From contig OX578147.1 in NCBI GenBank assembly GCA_951213105.1, positions 124,465,642-124,529,641 of the forward strand: a DNA stretch of 64,000 bases. The letters are read 5' to 3'. Below are positions 24,820 through 37,183 of this stretch, piece by piece; within the stretch, counting starts at the first letter, position 1; each line of letters starts with the position of its first letter. Below the pieces are notes generated by a model that saw only the letters and a program-made list of their open reading frames with translations, did no database searches and was not told the origin of the DNA. This DNA is from Amaurobius ferox (taxonomy: Eukaryota; Arthropoda; Arachnida; Araneae; Amaurobiidae). A program made the position numbers and the translations under genes.

Positions 24820-25440
24820 CTTATTGTAGTTTTCGAATAAAAAATTCAGGTAAATGTTGATTTCGCTTCGTTAGGAAGGGAGAATGTATGGGGAATAACT
24901 CAAATTTTCATTCTCCTATTGCAGTTTTCGAGTACAAGGGATAACAAAATTTAGGCAAATGTTGATTTCGCTTCATCAGGAATTAAGAATGCATTGGGAA
25001 TAATGCGAATTTTCATCTTCCTATTGCAGTTTCCGAGTAAAAGGGCTCACAAAATTCAAGTAAAAGTTAATTTTGCTTCATTAGGAATCAAGAATGCATG
25101 GGGAATAATGCAAATGTTCATCTTCTTATTACAGTTTTCGAGTAAAAGGGATCACAAAATTCAAGTAAAAGTAAATTTCGCTTTATTAGTAATTAAGAAT
25201 GTATGGGGAATAATGCAAATTTTCACCTTCTTATTGCAGTTTTCAAGTAAAAAGGGTCATAAAATTCAGGTAAATGTTCATTTCGCTTCTTTAAGAATTA
25301 AGAATATATAGGAAATAATGCAAATGTTCTTCTTCCTGTTGTAGTTTTTGAGTAAAAAGGACAACAAAATTCAGACAAATGTTGATTTCGCTTCCTCAGG
25401 AATGGGAATGTATAGGGAATATAGGCAATAATAATGCATA
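24820..25440. repeat. ~105-bp tandem array with splice-site-like units (copy 2)
   Basis: Six units lie at about 24832, 24925, 25030, 25135, 25239 and 25344. The first unit has lost about 10 bp within the TTTTCGAATAAAA core. The TTGCAG and GTAAATG borders are kept in most units. Confidence 0.83.
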
Positions 25441-26180
25441 GGGAAAGTATTGTGATGGGTTTGAAATTTCGAATTCAAGTTTTTGACAAATGTACACGTT
25501 TTATGAATCTCTGAACTGAAATTGAACTTTTCAGGACTGAAGTCTACGTGCATATGTGTGTTTCAGTGAATTTGCTATATCTTACCAAGGAATTTATCTT
25601 ATCGATTGAAATTTGGTAAGAATTTAGCAAGCAGAGCATATTTGAACAAGCAGAGCATTATACACGAGGACGGAAATGCGGAACCCCCCCAAATTTTCAA
25701 TGAATTTTTGCAAAAAATCATAAGAAATCCGAACAGTTAATCATGTTAAATAAATAATATTTTTATACGTGATATATAATAAGAAAATGGATGAGGATTA
25801 CTTCAGAACACTTGCTTTGTAGTAAAACTTGGTATGAATTGAAAGATTTTTTCAAGCCCTTTAAAATTAAGACTGACATGCTATAATTGTGATTATATGA
25901 TCTATGATTCGGATTTTTGCAAATGTTTTCTTGCAAAATTTTCAAAGAAAAAAAAAATAAATTCTGGCATGAAAAGGTCGGGTTGATTTGTATTCCATTT
26001 AATTTGTTTGATTTTTACAAGTGTATATAATTTAATTTTATTTGATTAACAAAGTTACTTAAATTTTATGGTACAAGTTCTTCAACTATAAAGGATAGTT
26101 AAACTAAATATTTATTTTTATAAATATCAAAAGAATTTACCACTGGGTAAAGCAAAAGTCATGCACTGCCCACATCATAT
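25441..26180 (-). mobile_element. GACTTTCC-family element, diverged copy (block A')
   Basis: This is the counterpart of 5783-6525, with the same ends and orientation. Confidence 0.6.
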
Positions 26181-26953
26181 TTTTAAAAATATTATATAAA
26201 ACCACAATTTCTTTTAGCCTAAAATTAATTTCATTCTTCGTGACGAATAAAATATCTAGATAAAAGAGTGAATAGAGAAAATGATATTTCGCTTTTATTA
26301 ATAAATATTAATAGCAGAATTTAACTTTATAAGATATAATTTCAGATATTGAATTTACTCTATAAGTAATGAGTTTATCAAATTGAGATCTAACTTTGCC
26401 TTGATACTTTTCTGAAAATGTATCATGTACCACAATTTCGAGATATAGAAAGTTGAGGAATTTAGGAAACTGCAATTAATTTTATAAGATTAGTAGATTA
26501 CATTCATAAATTGAAAGTATCAATAAACCCGTAATCTTTAAACCTGAAGCCAGTAATTGATTCTAATATATGCCAAAATGAAAGTGCTAAAATTATATGG
26601 GAAGATACCTATTCTACTTATAATGTCGTAGATTAGAAGATATGTCCGAGTGTTAGTAGAAAATTATCCGTATTTACAATATGAATCTCAAAAATCTTTG
26701 CCAAAATAAAACAGATGACGTAATAAATTGGAAATATCAATAATCCCCGTAATCTTCATACCAGAAGGCCGTGCTTGATTCCAATATATGCCAATATATG
26801 TCAAAATATATGCCAATATACCTGTACTACATATAGTCTGGTAGATTAGAAGGTATATCAGTGCATTTGTAGAAGATTACTCATGCAACGTACAATATAC
26901 GAGTTTTAACAATTTTTGCCGCAATAAAGCAATGGCATAATAACTTGAAAATA

Positions 26954-28440
26954 TCATGGCGGAAAAAGAAATCCCAACACCAAGAAGTAGTTGTGTTAGA
27001 TAAACGAAATTTGGGAGGCTCATTTGCACATATGAAAGATGACTCATTCAAATTTCGAGCTAGACGAACAAGAGTGGCGCTGGTAGCGCTACTATGATCA
27101 TGCAAATCACGTTTGCTTTAAATAACGTATGATGTAAACTTAATGTATGATGTAAACTTAACGTATGATGCAAACTAATAACGTATTGATGTAAACTTCG
27201 TGAGCGTTATTTATCTTCCAGACTGGGCGTTGTGAGCTAGGTTTGAGTCAAGAATGCTTTTAAGGAGACGAAGAAGGCAGTATCAGCAGCTTAGTGAGTT
27301 TGAACGAGGCCGTATAATAGGGCTACGAGAAGGTGGATTTTCTTTCCGCGATATTGCAGAAAGACTTGGCAGGGATGTATCCACTGTGCATGATTGTTGG
27401 CAGCAGTGGTCACAGGAAGGCACTGTCTCAAGAAGACCGGGGTCTGGCCGCACACGGGCCACTGCTGAGAGGGAAGACCGCCGTATTCGCCTCATGGCTG
27501 TGGCGGATCGTACTGCAACTGCAGCAGCAATTAGAGCTTTTGCTGGCCCCAGAGTGACACAACGAACTGTAAGAAATCGATTACTTGAGGGACAGCTTCG
27601 AGCCAGACGACCTGTAGCGTTCATACCACTATCTCCGAATTACCGCCATGTGCAACGTCAGTGGTGTTAAGCTAGAGCTCATTGGAGGGCAGAGTGGAGA
27701 TCTGTTGTATTCTCAGGTGAGAGCCGTTTCTCTCTTTGTGTCAGTGATAGTCATATGTTGGTAAGAAGGAGGCCAGGTGAGCGCTTGGAAGCAAGCTGTC
27801 TGCGGCGTAGACACACTGAACCTACACCAGGAGTTAAGGTCTAGGGAGTCATTTCCTATGACAGCAGGAGCACTCTCGTCGTTATTTCAAGCACCTTGAC
27901 AGCAAATTTTTACATCAGACTGGTGATTGAACCGGTTGTGCTGCCATTCATGAGCAGTATTCAATAGGGTGTTTTCCAACAGGATCACGCTCGTCCTTAT
28001 ACCGCTACTGTCACCCAAAGTGCTCTACATTGTGTCGACTTGTTGCCTTGGCCTGCAAGATCACCAAATCTTTCTTCCATCGAGCACGTATGGAACATTA
28101 CTGGATGACAAATCCAGCGTCATTCACAACCAGCATCAACAGTTGATGATTTGACTGACCAAGTGCAACAGACATGGAATTCCATTCCACAAAATAACAT
28201 ACGGCACCTGTACGACACAATGTATGCACGTTTGCATGATTGCATTCAAAATCGTGGCGACAACTGCGGTTATTAATGTACCACCATTTCACATTTGAAA
28301 TGGCTCTTCTCGCGCATACCTTAACCTGTGACCTTGAAACTTTAATCAAATAAATATGTTACTTACACAATTGCTTTGCCTAAACTTCATTTCTCTAAAC
28401 TAATTTCTTCTTGGTGTTGGGATTTTATTTTCCGTCAGTG
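26954..28440 (+). mobile_element. Tc1-like transposon (copy 2)
   Basis: This 1487-bp element is flanked by TA at 26952-26953 and 28441-28442. Its terminal repeats are the same as in the copy at 15449-16935. Confidence 0.9.
27254..28276 (+). pseudogene. Tc1-type transposase, inactivated (copy 2)
   Basis: The 1023-bp frame is the same as in copy 1, including the shared SGES change and the shared downstream stops. It has one extra stop: the CAA codon after the QRQW region has become TAA (27668-27670), ending the first open part after 138 codons. The shared lesions show that the element was already dead before the block was duplicated. Confidence 0.9.
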
Positions 28441-31039
28441 TATTTTCATTATTCAAATCGGAAAAAGATTTAATAAAAATCGTCTACCTCATAAAACACA
28501 TTGGACTTAAATCCGTTGTTAAGCGACATGATATCATTTGCTTCAATAAATTTGTGAACGAAATATCGTCTGAATGATGCTATCTCTATGGAATCTTTGG
28601 AGACATTTTAAAAAATTGCCAAATTTATCACCAAGTGGGACTGTAGAACTGACAGTTTCACTTGGCGACAAATTAACTAAACATCATCCCAATACTATCC
28701 ACTAACAAAACACAATTAATTTTATTTATATAGCGCAATTTTATCATTTCAAGATATATTTATAGGTTTACAAACATTTTTATCAATTTGGTGACATTTT
28801 AAAAATTTCCTAAATGTGTAAGTAGGACGATTGGATTGACAGACAAATGCTAACGAAACATCATTTCAGTACTCTCTTCTAACAAAACAAAATAAATTTC
28901 ATTGATTTGCCATTGTTTTTATCAATTTGTTAACATTTCCGTTAAAAAAGTTGCCAAGTTAACGATATCATGCCAAATTTGTAGCTCTGAATTTGCAGAT
29001 CTGAATAAAACAACCTGATATCGTTTGTATATACTAAATGAAAACACAAAATTGTATTAGAAGATATACCCATTCTACTCTTTTTCTGTTTCAACAAGCG
29101 GCTAAATGAATTTATTGACTAAACACAATATATGAGTTTATTAGATTTATTAGATCACAATATATGAGCTTGAAAACTCTTTGTCAAAATAAATGAAAGT
29201 GATGTACGCAGTCCGCAATTAATATAATTAAAAGAAAAATCAAACCGTTCATTTATAAGATATATATTTTATATCCATTCATTTATTATTCAAATCGAAA
29301 AAATAAGAATAACCATTAACAAACACATTTAATTTAATTATGGTACCGAGCAACATGATATAAGACAGAATATTCCTCATAGAATTAATTCTAATAATTA
29401 AATAACCATTTTGATATTTTAATATTTTTCATTGTTGATTAAAAGCTTGTGAAAAATAAACCATGGTGATAGATTTTCTATTTAAATTCATGTTTCAAAT
29501 ATTTATGGTTTCAAGCAATTCATGTTTTCAGAAAGTGACTAAGTAGCGCGAAAATCTTCCACCAAACTTAGAGATAGAGTTTTAATTCCCTTTCATGTTT
29601 TAAACAAACGATTTCCAACCTTTTCGTTTGGATGAAGCAGGGAGTTAGAGAGTAGAACTTATAGGAAAACGTTTCGTTTTTCATTAATATCTCGACAACC
29701 CCTGGTCTTAGAAACTAGAAACTTAGACTAAATTTAAGTGAGGCTTTTTTAAAGCTACCCACAACATTTCTTAAATTCGGTTAAGCCGTTCTCCCGTGAT
29801 GATAAGACAAACGAAAGTTTCGTTCTTCACTAATATCTCGAGAACCACTGGCCGTAGAAACTCGAAACATGGACTAAATTTTAAGTGGGACTTAAGGCGT
29901 TTCACTAAATTTCATCAAATTCGGTTCAGCTGTTCTCCCGTGATGATGGGACAGACAGACAGACAGACATACAGATTTTCAATTTTATTTATATAGATTT
30001 TATTTTGAAAGCCTCTAATGATAATTAAATTTCTGTGTCTCAGGTGATGTTAAAAATGTATGGCATTATATATTTGTATTAAAATTTTCTTGCAGCATCA
30101 ATTTTTCTGAATTTCCTGGATTTTGTATTTTCAGTCTCGCAGTGCCCTGTCCTTCCCTATGTATGCGAAATATGAACACAATAACTAGAAATATTAATGT
30201 TCTTATCGTGATCAGATATTATGTGTGGATCCATTACGTGAAAAACTTGAAAGACGTTTTAGTAATTCCTTTGATTAGAATATAAATTTTTTCAATCTCA
30301 AGATTTTTCTAGCATCATTCTCTGAGGAAAACAATGATAATTATCGAAATAATGGTACTATAGTATATAGCAAGGAATTAAAAATGTAAATTACACTATG
30401 GATGTAGATCGTATCAAACTGCAAAATATCAATTTATATAAGCCAAATATATTGATTAGTATCATTAAGCTGTTGCCAACTTGATAACAGAAACCTTTAA
30501 AGAATTTTTACGAAATATTTAATAGATTAACTTTTGGGCGAAATCCGGAGAATATATATATTTTCCTATTTCATTATGACAACGATTGTGGTACAGGTAA
30601 AACTAAAAACTATGAAATATGAATGAATGAGAAGGTCAAGTGCAGAACCACAGTCCAGATTTTTTATGATAGATTTCCTCTAAAGAAAGCAGTCGGATTT
30701 AGTTATTTGGACATAAATTAAATCCGACGAATTTGCAAAAAGTATCATCTTTAACTCGCCAATGTTCTTTAGATGAGTTAAAGTCATGCTGGTGAAAGGT
30801 GGATGCTGACCATAGAGGCAGTCAGGTTAGATTTGTGGCACACTGTAAGTACTTGGCGTCATGGATCAGATAAAATGTCACCATGTCTGCTACATGTGGC
30901 ATATTATCCTCCATCTGATATCTTTATCAGGACGGCATTTCGTTAGTTTTAAGCAGTTGGGGGGAATTTTGCAATTGCGTTATCGTTAAATAGGTCTACA
31001 TAATATTATCTATATAATTTATAATTAGAATATTAATCT

Positions 31040-31215
31040 CACTCATTTTAGAATGCTGATATGATCGATGGGATTTAAGTCGCTTGATCTCGATGGCCAT
31101 TCCAAACGAAGCAATGTTTCCTATTCTAAGTACTGGCTGACAATGTGAACTCGCCCTTTATCGTCCATAAAAATAGCATCAGGACCCATGACCACAAGAA
31201 GTGGACACGGTTTGG
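31040..31215 (-). pseudogene. Tc1/mariner transposase relic (block B')
   Basis: This is the counterpart of 19530-19700 in the second block, with the same two catalytic blocks and further small changes. Confidence 0.58.
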
Positions 31216-32297
31216 TTGGGTTCTAAAAATATTGAACGATTTTCGTATAAACTGATAAAAAAATTACATACCTTTTTTATAGGTCCTGTTTGAATACTTT
31301 TAGTGTCTCTGGTTATCCACGATATTTGCAGTTGGGCACTGAGCAATTTTAATGAACTATTTTATAATACCAACGATCAAAACCAGCGATTATTTTAAAC
31401 CAGCGATTATTTTAAACCAGCATCTTTATACAGAAAAACCGCTGCTACTTATTCTATAATTTGCAAAGTTAGGAACGATTTTCGTTAAAGTGTTAAAATT
31501 ATTACATAACTCTTTTATAGGTCCTATTTGAATATTTTTAATGTCTTTGGTTATCAACGACATTTGTAAATGGATACTGAGCAATTCCAATGACAATTTT
31601 ATAAAAATATACCAAAAACATCTGATGTGGGCAGCACATGACTTTCCTTATATAATGCAATGAACTTACTACTTTTACAGTAAAAAATCTGATGTGGGCA
31701 GCACATGACTTTCCTTATATAATGCAATGAATTTACTACTTTTACAGTTAAAAAAATAGATTATTTTTATAGTAGTTATTTATATTCTTTCCAAGATATT
31801 GAATTTTCGTCATTGAGTCGTCATTTTCTATGTCGTCATCATCAATGAGTCGTCATTGATTTAGCGTCATTTTTATCCATTTGGCGAGTTTTTCATTAAT
31901 TTAGCAATATTTAAAAAATTCGCCAAGTTGGCGACATTTCACCAAATTCGTCGCCAAAATCTCGCCAAGCGTTATGGACGAAGAAATAAGTTATTCTTAC
32001 AGCAGATAAATGACTATTGGCGTTCAAATACAAAAGCATTACTCAAAGTATCTTTTGTTATGAATGGTGTCTTGATCCAAGGGATCAGACATGGTTTTTC
32101 TAAAAAGAATTAACCTTTTTTTAAATGGAATTACTCCCCAGAATAGGACTTCAGAAATTCACTGGTCATGGGAGAAAAAGTGTACTTTTTTTAGAGGCAT
32201 TGCTATGCTGATTTGGCCAGCAGTGGCTAAAAATAGATTGCAGGTGCTCACTACGTCAGAAAGAAACAAAATTAAATAAAGAAAAGTGGAGCGGAGA

Positions 32298-32700
32298 AGG
32301 GTCTCTTGACCAATCGCAGAGGACACTCGGACCCCCTTGTTTCTAGGCGCGAAGAGTGCGAAGATCTCCTCTCTCTCGATGCTGTACGACTCACGAACGA
32401 TGTAGCAAAATTGGTGGCTCCGTTGGTTAGGCTTCGGCCTGCTCTGCCCCAAAATGGCGCAGAGAAATTCTTCTCTCTCATGCGGAACTTATTGCTAGTA
32501 ATGTAGCAAATTTCGTGACTCCTTTGATAAGGTTTCGGCCTGCTCGGCGCAAAATGGAGCATAGAAGCTATGCTGTCTCATGATGAACTGCTTGCAAACA
32601 ATGTATCATTTTTGTGACTCCTTTGGTAAGGCTTCGGCCTGATCAGCGCAAAATGGCGCGAACGCATTTATAGTCAATGCAGATCTCGACCGGGTGAACT
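32298..32700. repeat. ~100-bp tandem repeat, about 4 units
   Basis: Units start at about 32298, 32399, 32501 and 32601. The shared core is TAAGGCTTCGGCCTGCTC followed by GCGCAAAATGGCGC. The array is GC-rich against its surroundings and could be a repeated promoter region, but that is only a guess. The frames on both strands here are repeat translations. Confidence 0.75.
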
Positions 32701-33131
32701 AGTAATGTTTAGTGAACTGGAGTGACTCGTTTACGAGAGCAATTACCACGGCATTGAACATCGACACAGAGTGCTCGAATTTTTGAAATTCATCGTTGCG
32801 GTTAAAATCAAAGAGACTCGCGTGAGGATGCTGAGGCCGCAGCTATGGAGAGCCCCGCTCTGGACGAGGGAAGGTCTAACGGTCGACGGACCAACGTGGA
32901 GGATAGATGGAAGCCGAATGAGATTTAGACGGCGAAGGAAGTGCAAAATTGGCCATGTGCCCCATTGCAAAAAACTGGAATGATACCGCCATTTGTGACT
33001 CAATGAAAAACCTCTACTATGATGGATTCCCCGTGACAAAAAAGGTTAAAAATGCACAGTGCTACAGTAAATTTGAGCTGAGAATTTGGACTCTGCAATT
33101 GCTGGTGAGTGATACTTCATTTAGCTTATAA
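32701..33131 (+). other. GC-richer stretch with an exon-like end
   Basis: This stretch follows the 100-bp repeats. A frame at 32949-33131 reads across it, and CAATTGCTG/GTGAGTG at about 33100 looks like a splice donor leading into AT-rich sequence. I recognise no protein family. It might be the first exon of a gene carried by the insertion, or chance. Confidence 0.25.
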
Positions 33132-34479
33132 AAAATGTTCGATATGATCCAAAATTTTGAATAATGGCTCTGTGAAATAATAATAATACCTTTGGAGAAA
33201 ATCGAGAAAGAGGATTTTGTGTGTGAATAGTAATTTACTTCATCTTAAATAATTAATGAGTAAAAGTAATTATATTATAAAGAATTTAGTGTATTTTTAT
33301 ATAGGAAGTAAATCTGTAAAAAAAATTAATCAGAAATATTATTGGATTCTCCAGATAAACTGAGTTGTGAATTTTATGTAAAATTGTATTATAGTGATGT
33401 ATAGATTGTTGGTATTGGAATTTTAATTAATATGAGCTAACGTGCTAATGAAATTAAGTACATAAAAAAAAATAAGATTTAACAGAATTTGGATTCAAGT
33501 AACTTTACAAATAAATAAGTGGTACCATAATTAATAAAGATATTAATGTGATTGAATAAGTAAAAAAAATAAAATGATTTATTGAAATCTGTGGGCATAT
33601 AAAAATCAAAATTATGATATAATGATGGTGAGATGAAATAACAATAATCTTCGATTTCTAGTGATAACATATGTAATTTGACAATGGCGTTTTATTAGTA
33701 TTGAGTCAACTTACTGCCTGGCGCAGACCATTCGTTAGATGTTTGGCCGTAACTTCTACGAATTATAAAATTTTAGCTTAGAGCTATTATTAGACTAATC
33801 AAAAATATTGCAATAATTAGAAATTTACATATTCAAAACACTGAGATATAGAAGTTATTGTATTATTGGGAGTATAAGTATGAAAAAGTTATTGTATTAG
33901 TGGGAAAATTATTATGAAAGTCAAATGGTATTCAAATATAAGGAAGTATTTTAAAGAAGGAATTTTTGATATGTTGAATTAACAGCGTAATTAGTAAGGG
34001 TAATAAAATTTTGTATATCCTGAACCTTCAGTTAAAATGGGCCAAATAAGCACGCTCCGCGTTGCAATTATGCAGCAATAATTGGTTTTAAGGAACTGAT
34101 CCTTCCTTATAAAATTTAATGCCACCGTGCATTTTGGGGACGTACAAGTAACCCGATCAATGAAGAAAAGAAAAAATACAATTATAAATTTGCCTTAACT
34201 TTAATTAGTGCTGAATTTTTAACAAAGTATATCCTAAAATAGTGAAGATTTACAAAATGAGAAATTTTGAATGAAATTAAGAATGAGTTACATTCATGTG
34301 CCACACAGAGTAATTATGATAAAATGAAATTTTAGATTTACAAGTTATTGTTGTATAATGAAATATGGTTATAAAGTACAAGTTATTAGTTTATATTGAT
34401 AAGTAACAATAATAATATAAGAACATATACATTGAGCCCAGAGAGGCATTTTGTTTGACATGTGTGATGAGTATATGAA
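33132..34479. other. AT-rich interior of the insertion, no gene seen
   Basis: The sequence is low-complexity and AT-rich with only short frames. A less AT-rich piece at about 34030-34170 was not recognised. Confidence 0.4.
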
Positions 34480-34481
34480 AT

Positions 34482-34524
<43 letters not shown>

Positions 34525-35874
34525 TTCAATTAACGTGGCAACTACAGATGAAATCCAGTTACAGTAGCCACACAAGAAATTAAAAAGTACAGAACATAGG
34601 ATACAAGAATACTAATTAGTAAACATATCAAGCGCATTGAAACAGGCTTTTTTAAAACAGGCAGGGGTCAAGTTAAATATATCAATATCAGCACAATAAG
34701 TATTATATAGATCAACAAATTTATAGATAGAATAGCATTTAATATAGTTGCGCTTAACAATAGTATTGTGAAAAAGAGTTTTTTTCCTGGTATTATTGAC
34801 AGGTATGTGGAATTCCAGGCAAGAAAGTAAAGTAGGGCAATCAATAGTATTATTTAAAACCTTATAATAAAACAAAAGGCAGGACCAGTTTCTTCTTTTT
34901 TTAAGAGACATTAAACTATATTTCCGTCTGAGTTCCCTTGTATGCATATCATAAGGATAATAGCCAGTCAATCTGTAATCAATAGTACGTAAAAGTTTAT
35001 TTTGCACGATTTCTATCCGTTGAGAATGTAGATTGTAAACAGGGTCCCAAATCATTGCACAATATTCCAAGATTGGTTTAACAAGAGTATTATAAATACA
35101 AATAATCGTATCAGAACTGGCAAAAACACGAGATCGTCTTAAGGTGAAACCAAGTCTTTGGTAGGCCCTTTTAATAATATTATCGATATGTCTCTGAAAG
35201 TTAAAAGTATCATCGAAAGTGACACCTAAATCAATAATATGAGTACATCGAGATAGAGATGAATTATTTAAAATATAATTGTAATTAAGAATATTATGGA
35301 TCCTAGCAATGCTCATAACATAGCATTTAGAAATATTTAAGTGAAGTTTATTTAGTACAGACCAGTTATACAGTTCATCTAGATCTCTCTGCAGCAGTTC
35401 ACAATCAGTTAATGAGTTGATTTTCATATAAAGTTTCAAATCGTCTGCAAACATAAGACATTTAGCTGTTTTAAAAATCCGGGGAATTTCATTAATAAAA
35501 ATTAAAAAAAGAAAAAGGAGTGGGCCCAGATTAGAACCCTGAGGAACACCAGAGGAATTACTGTATAGTCTAGAGTTTACACCACAGTACTTTACAGAAT
35601 ACAGTCTATCTGAAATATAAGAGTATAACCAAGTCGACAAATGAACACTAAAACCGCAAGTAATCAGTTTACGGGTTAATAACCCCAGATCGATGTGATC
35701 AAAAGCTTTACTAAAGTCAGTATAAATTACATCAAGTTGTCTCTTGGTTTTAATAGCATCAACAATGTCACTGGTAAGGCAAGCTAAATTAGTTACAGTT
35801 GATCGTCTTGGTAAGACGAGGTATGAATTTGAATTAAGCCCAAGGAAGTATTGTATACATACATAATAATTGAG
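34480..35874 (-). pseudogene. Jockey-like LINE fragment with reverse transcriptase
   Basis: On the minus strand a frame of about 420 codons is open from 35874 down to the stop at 34612. It holds, in order, the PRRSTVTNL motif, VIYTDFSKAFDHID (first catalytic Asp), the SGVPQGS motif, the FADDLKLY active site (complement at about 35440-35451), and a thumb/C-terminal region with CRTHIIDLGV-like and YCAMIWDP motifs. These are hallmarks of Jockey/CR1-group non-LTR reverse transcriptases. The endonuclease and 5' half are missing, as expected for 5' truncation during target-primed integration. After the stop come a ~90-bp 3' UTR and a (TAAA)n tail (34480-34526 as TTTA on the plus strand). Clear target duplications were not found. 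Confidence 0.85.
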
Positions 35875-36285
35875 TTAATTAAGCTATTGGTATTTGAATT
35901 CGAAAGAAGGTGTCTATGGTGCTATATAATAATAGATTAAAATTGAATTATAAAGAGAATTAATTGCCACATTAAATGAAATATTTGCACGTTATAAGAA
36001 AAGGATGATTCAATTGATTATAAAATACCTATGTTGATGTGTTAATAAAATGTGATACCCTCATTTTGAAAGAATATATTTTCTGCACAGTGTGTATTGT
36101 TTTACTTTTATCTTTTAGATATCAGAGGTAAGTGAGAAATTATTTTAGGCAGTCCACCACTATACGACAGGCCACTTTTTTAATGTTTTAATGAACTTGT
36201 CTTTTAATTGCTGACCAAGGGTCAAAGTTGAGCTTTAATATTTAATATTTCTGCCTCTTTCTCAACCTCACATTTCCTCCTGATA
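35875..36285. other. Right end of the insertion, no gene seen
   Basis: This is AT-rich sequence with no long frame. The last ~100 bp include TGACCAAGGGTCA, a short imperfect palindrome that recalls TGATCCAAGGGATCA near the other end of the insertion (about 32073-32087). Confidence 0.35.
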
Positions 36286-36705
36286 AATGGAACGAGCTAG
36301 ATCCACGAGAATGATGTCACCCAATTTATCGCATGGCATGGCACATGAAAAGTGAACATGTTTATTAATAGAAAATATTTTTTTTAAATTTTATATGACT
36401 TTTTGATAATTTTTTTTGAAAAATGTGCAATATCTCGAGAATGGTTCATGTTAGCGTTCTAAAATTTATGTCAATCGTTTTCTAATGAAAAATTACATAA
36501 GACATGTCTATTTGCGTAACTTTATTAGCGGTTTTGATTTTTTGACGAATTTCTCAAAATTTCACTCAATTTAGGGGGTTCTGAACATTCGATTGCGTAT
36601 AAAAGCAATAGGCTTCCAGTGTTTACGGATTGTGATTTTTTTACCAAATTTCGTTCGAATCGGTTTATTCGTTCGTCAGTTATCGTCTCCAAAGACTCAC
36701 TGACA

Positions 36706-36788
36706 CACACACACATATTTTCACACACACACATATTTTCACACACACACACACACACATACTTTCACACACACACACACACACACAA

Positions 36789-36825
<37 letters not shown>

Positions 36826-36835
36826 TACACACACA
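36706..36835. repeat. (CA)n microsatellite in a GACTTTCC copy
   Basis: CA dinucleotide runs interrupted by TATTTTCA and CAAACG lie between ACTCACTGAC and AGACATC. The copies at 63062-63122 and 41145-41175 have CA runs of other lengths at the same place, and the copy at 12006-12914 has none. Confidence 0.9.
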
Positions 36836-37183
36836 GACATCACTACAAAAATGTTCGATTCGTGATCAGGGATGCTTGAAACGTGCTCTCCCGTCGAAAA
36901 CTCGAATTCGAATTTTCGACCCCGTCACAATACTTTCCTTATACATTATGTATATAAGGAAAGTAACCAGCGATTTTGTTTAAACCAGCATCTTTCTACA
37001 GAGGAACCGCTTCTACTTATTCCATAATTTGCAAAGTCAGGAAAGGCAATGATGCAAAGGGGGCTCACAAAAATAAGATTTATCACATTTCCCTCTAAAT
37101 TATTGATCCACCACTGCTCATACCACATCCTAAATAAAATTCCAAACTTCTATTCCATAAGATCCCATTTTTGAGAAACGGTG

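Larger units (their letters stand above)
20899..26488. repeat. Duplicated block A' (copy 2)
   Basis: This is the second copy of 851-6834, in the same orientation. It joins directly to block B' at 26488/26489, whereas copy 1 has 8.15 kb of segment X at that point. The 32-bp array lies at about 20970-21170 and the GT-rich repeat at about 23080-23222. Confidence 0.93.
26489..32067. repeat. Duplicated block B' (copy 2)
   Basis: This is the second copy of 14984-20480. A 68-bp duplication of the GACTTTCC left end (31621-31688, repeated from 31689) is unique to this copy. The block ends where the 4.2-kb insertion begins. Confidence 0.93.
32068..36285. mobile_element. 4.2-kb insertion of unknown class
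   Basis: The interval begins TGTCTTGATCC and ends CCTCCTGATA. It is bracketed by AATGG at 32063-32067 and 36286-36290, and the paralogous GACTTTCC copy at 20102-20576 is continuous across this point. The insertion is therefore real and younger than the block duplication. Its ends show no inverted repeat or LTR that I can find. Inside are ~100-bp tandem repeats, a GC-richer exon-like stretch, AT-rich sequence, and a LINE fragment on the minus strand. A 5-bp target duplication fits several classes, including LTR elements, Mavericks and Transib, so I leave the class open. Confidence 0.7.
31621..36964 (+). mobile_element. GACTTTCC-family element split by a 4.2-kb insertion
   Basis: The left part (31621-32067) and right part (36286-36964) join into one element at the AATGG shared by both edges of the insertion. 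The left end is duplicated (68 bp). The right part carries the GATATCTCGAG, TTTCGTTCGAATCGG and CA-repeat segments. It ends in the ACTTTCCTTATAC...TATAAGGAAAGT hairpin at 36930-36964. Confidence 0.82.

Noticed and set aside
32159..32562. Arg/Ser-rich frames on the minus strand
   Set aside because: They translate the ~100-bp tandem repeat and show repeat periodicity with no domain.
36119..36127. Possible 9-nt micro-exon (TTTTAG before, GTAAGT after)
   Set aside because: AG and GT this close together occur often by chance in AT-rich sequence, and no neighbouring exon was found.
36525..36879. Cys/Val- or His/Thr-rich frames over CA repeats, also at 62922-63153 and 2918-3288
   Set aside because: They are translations of dinucleotide or GT-rich repeats.
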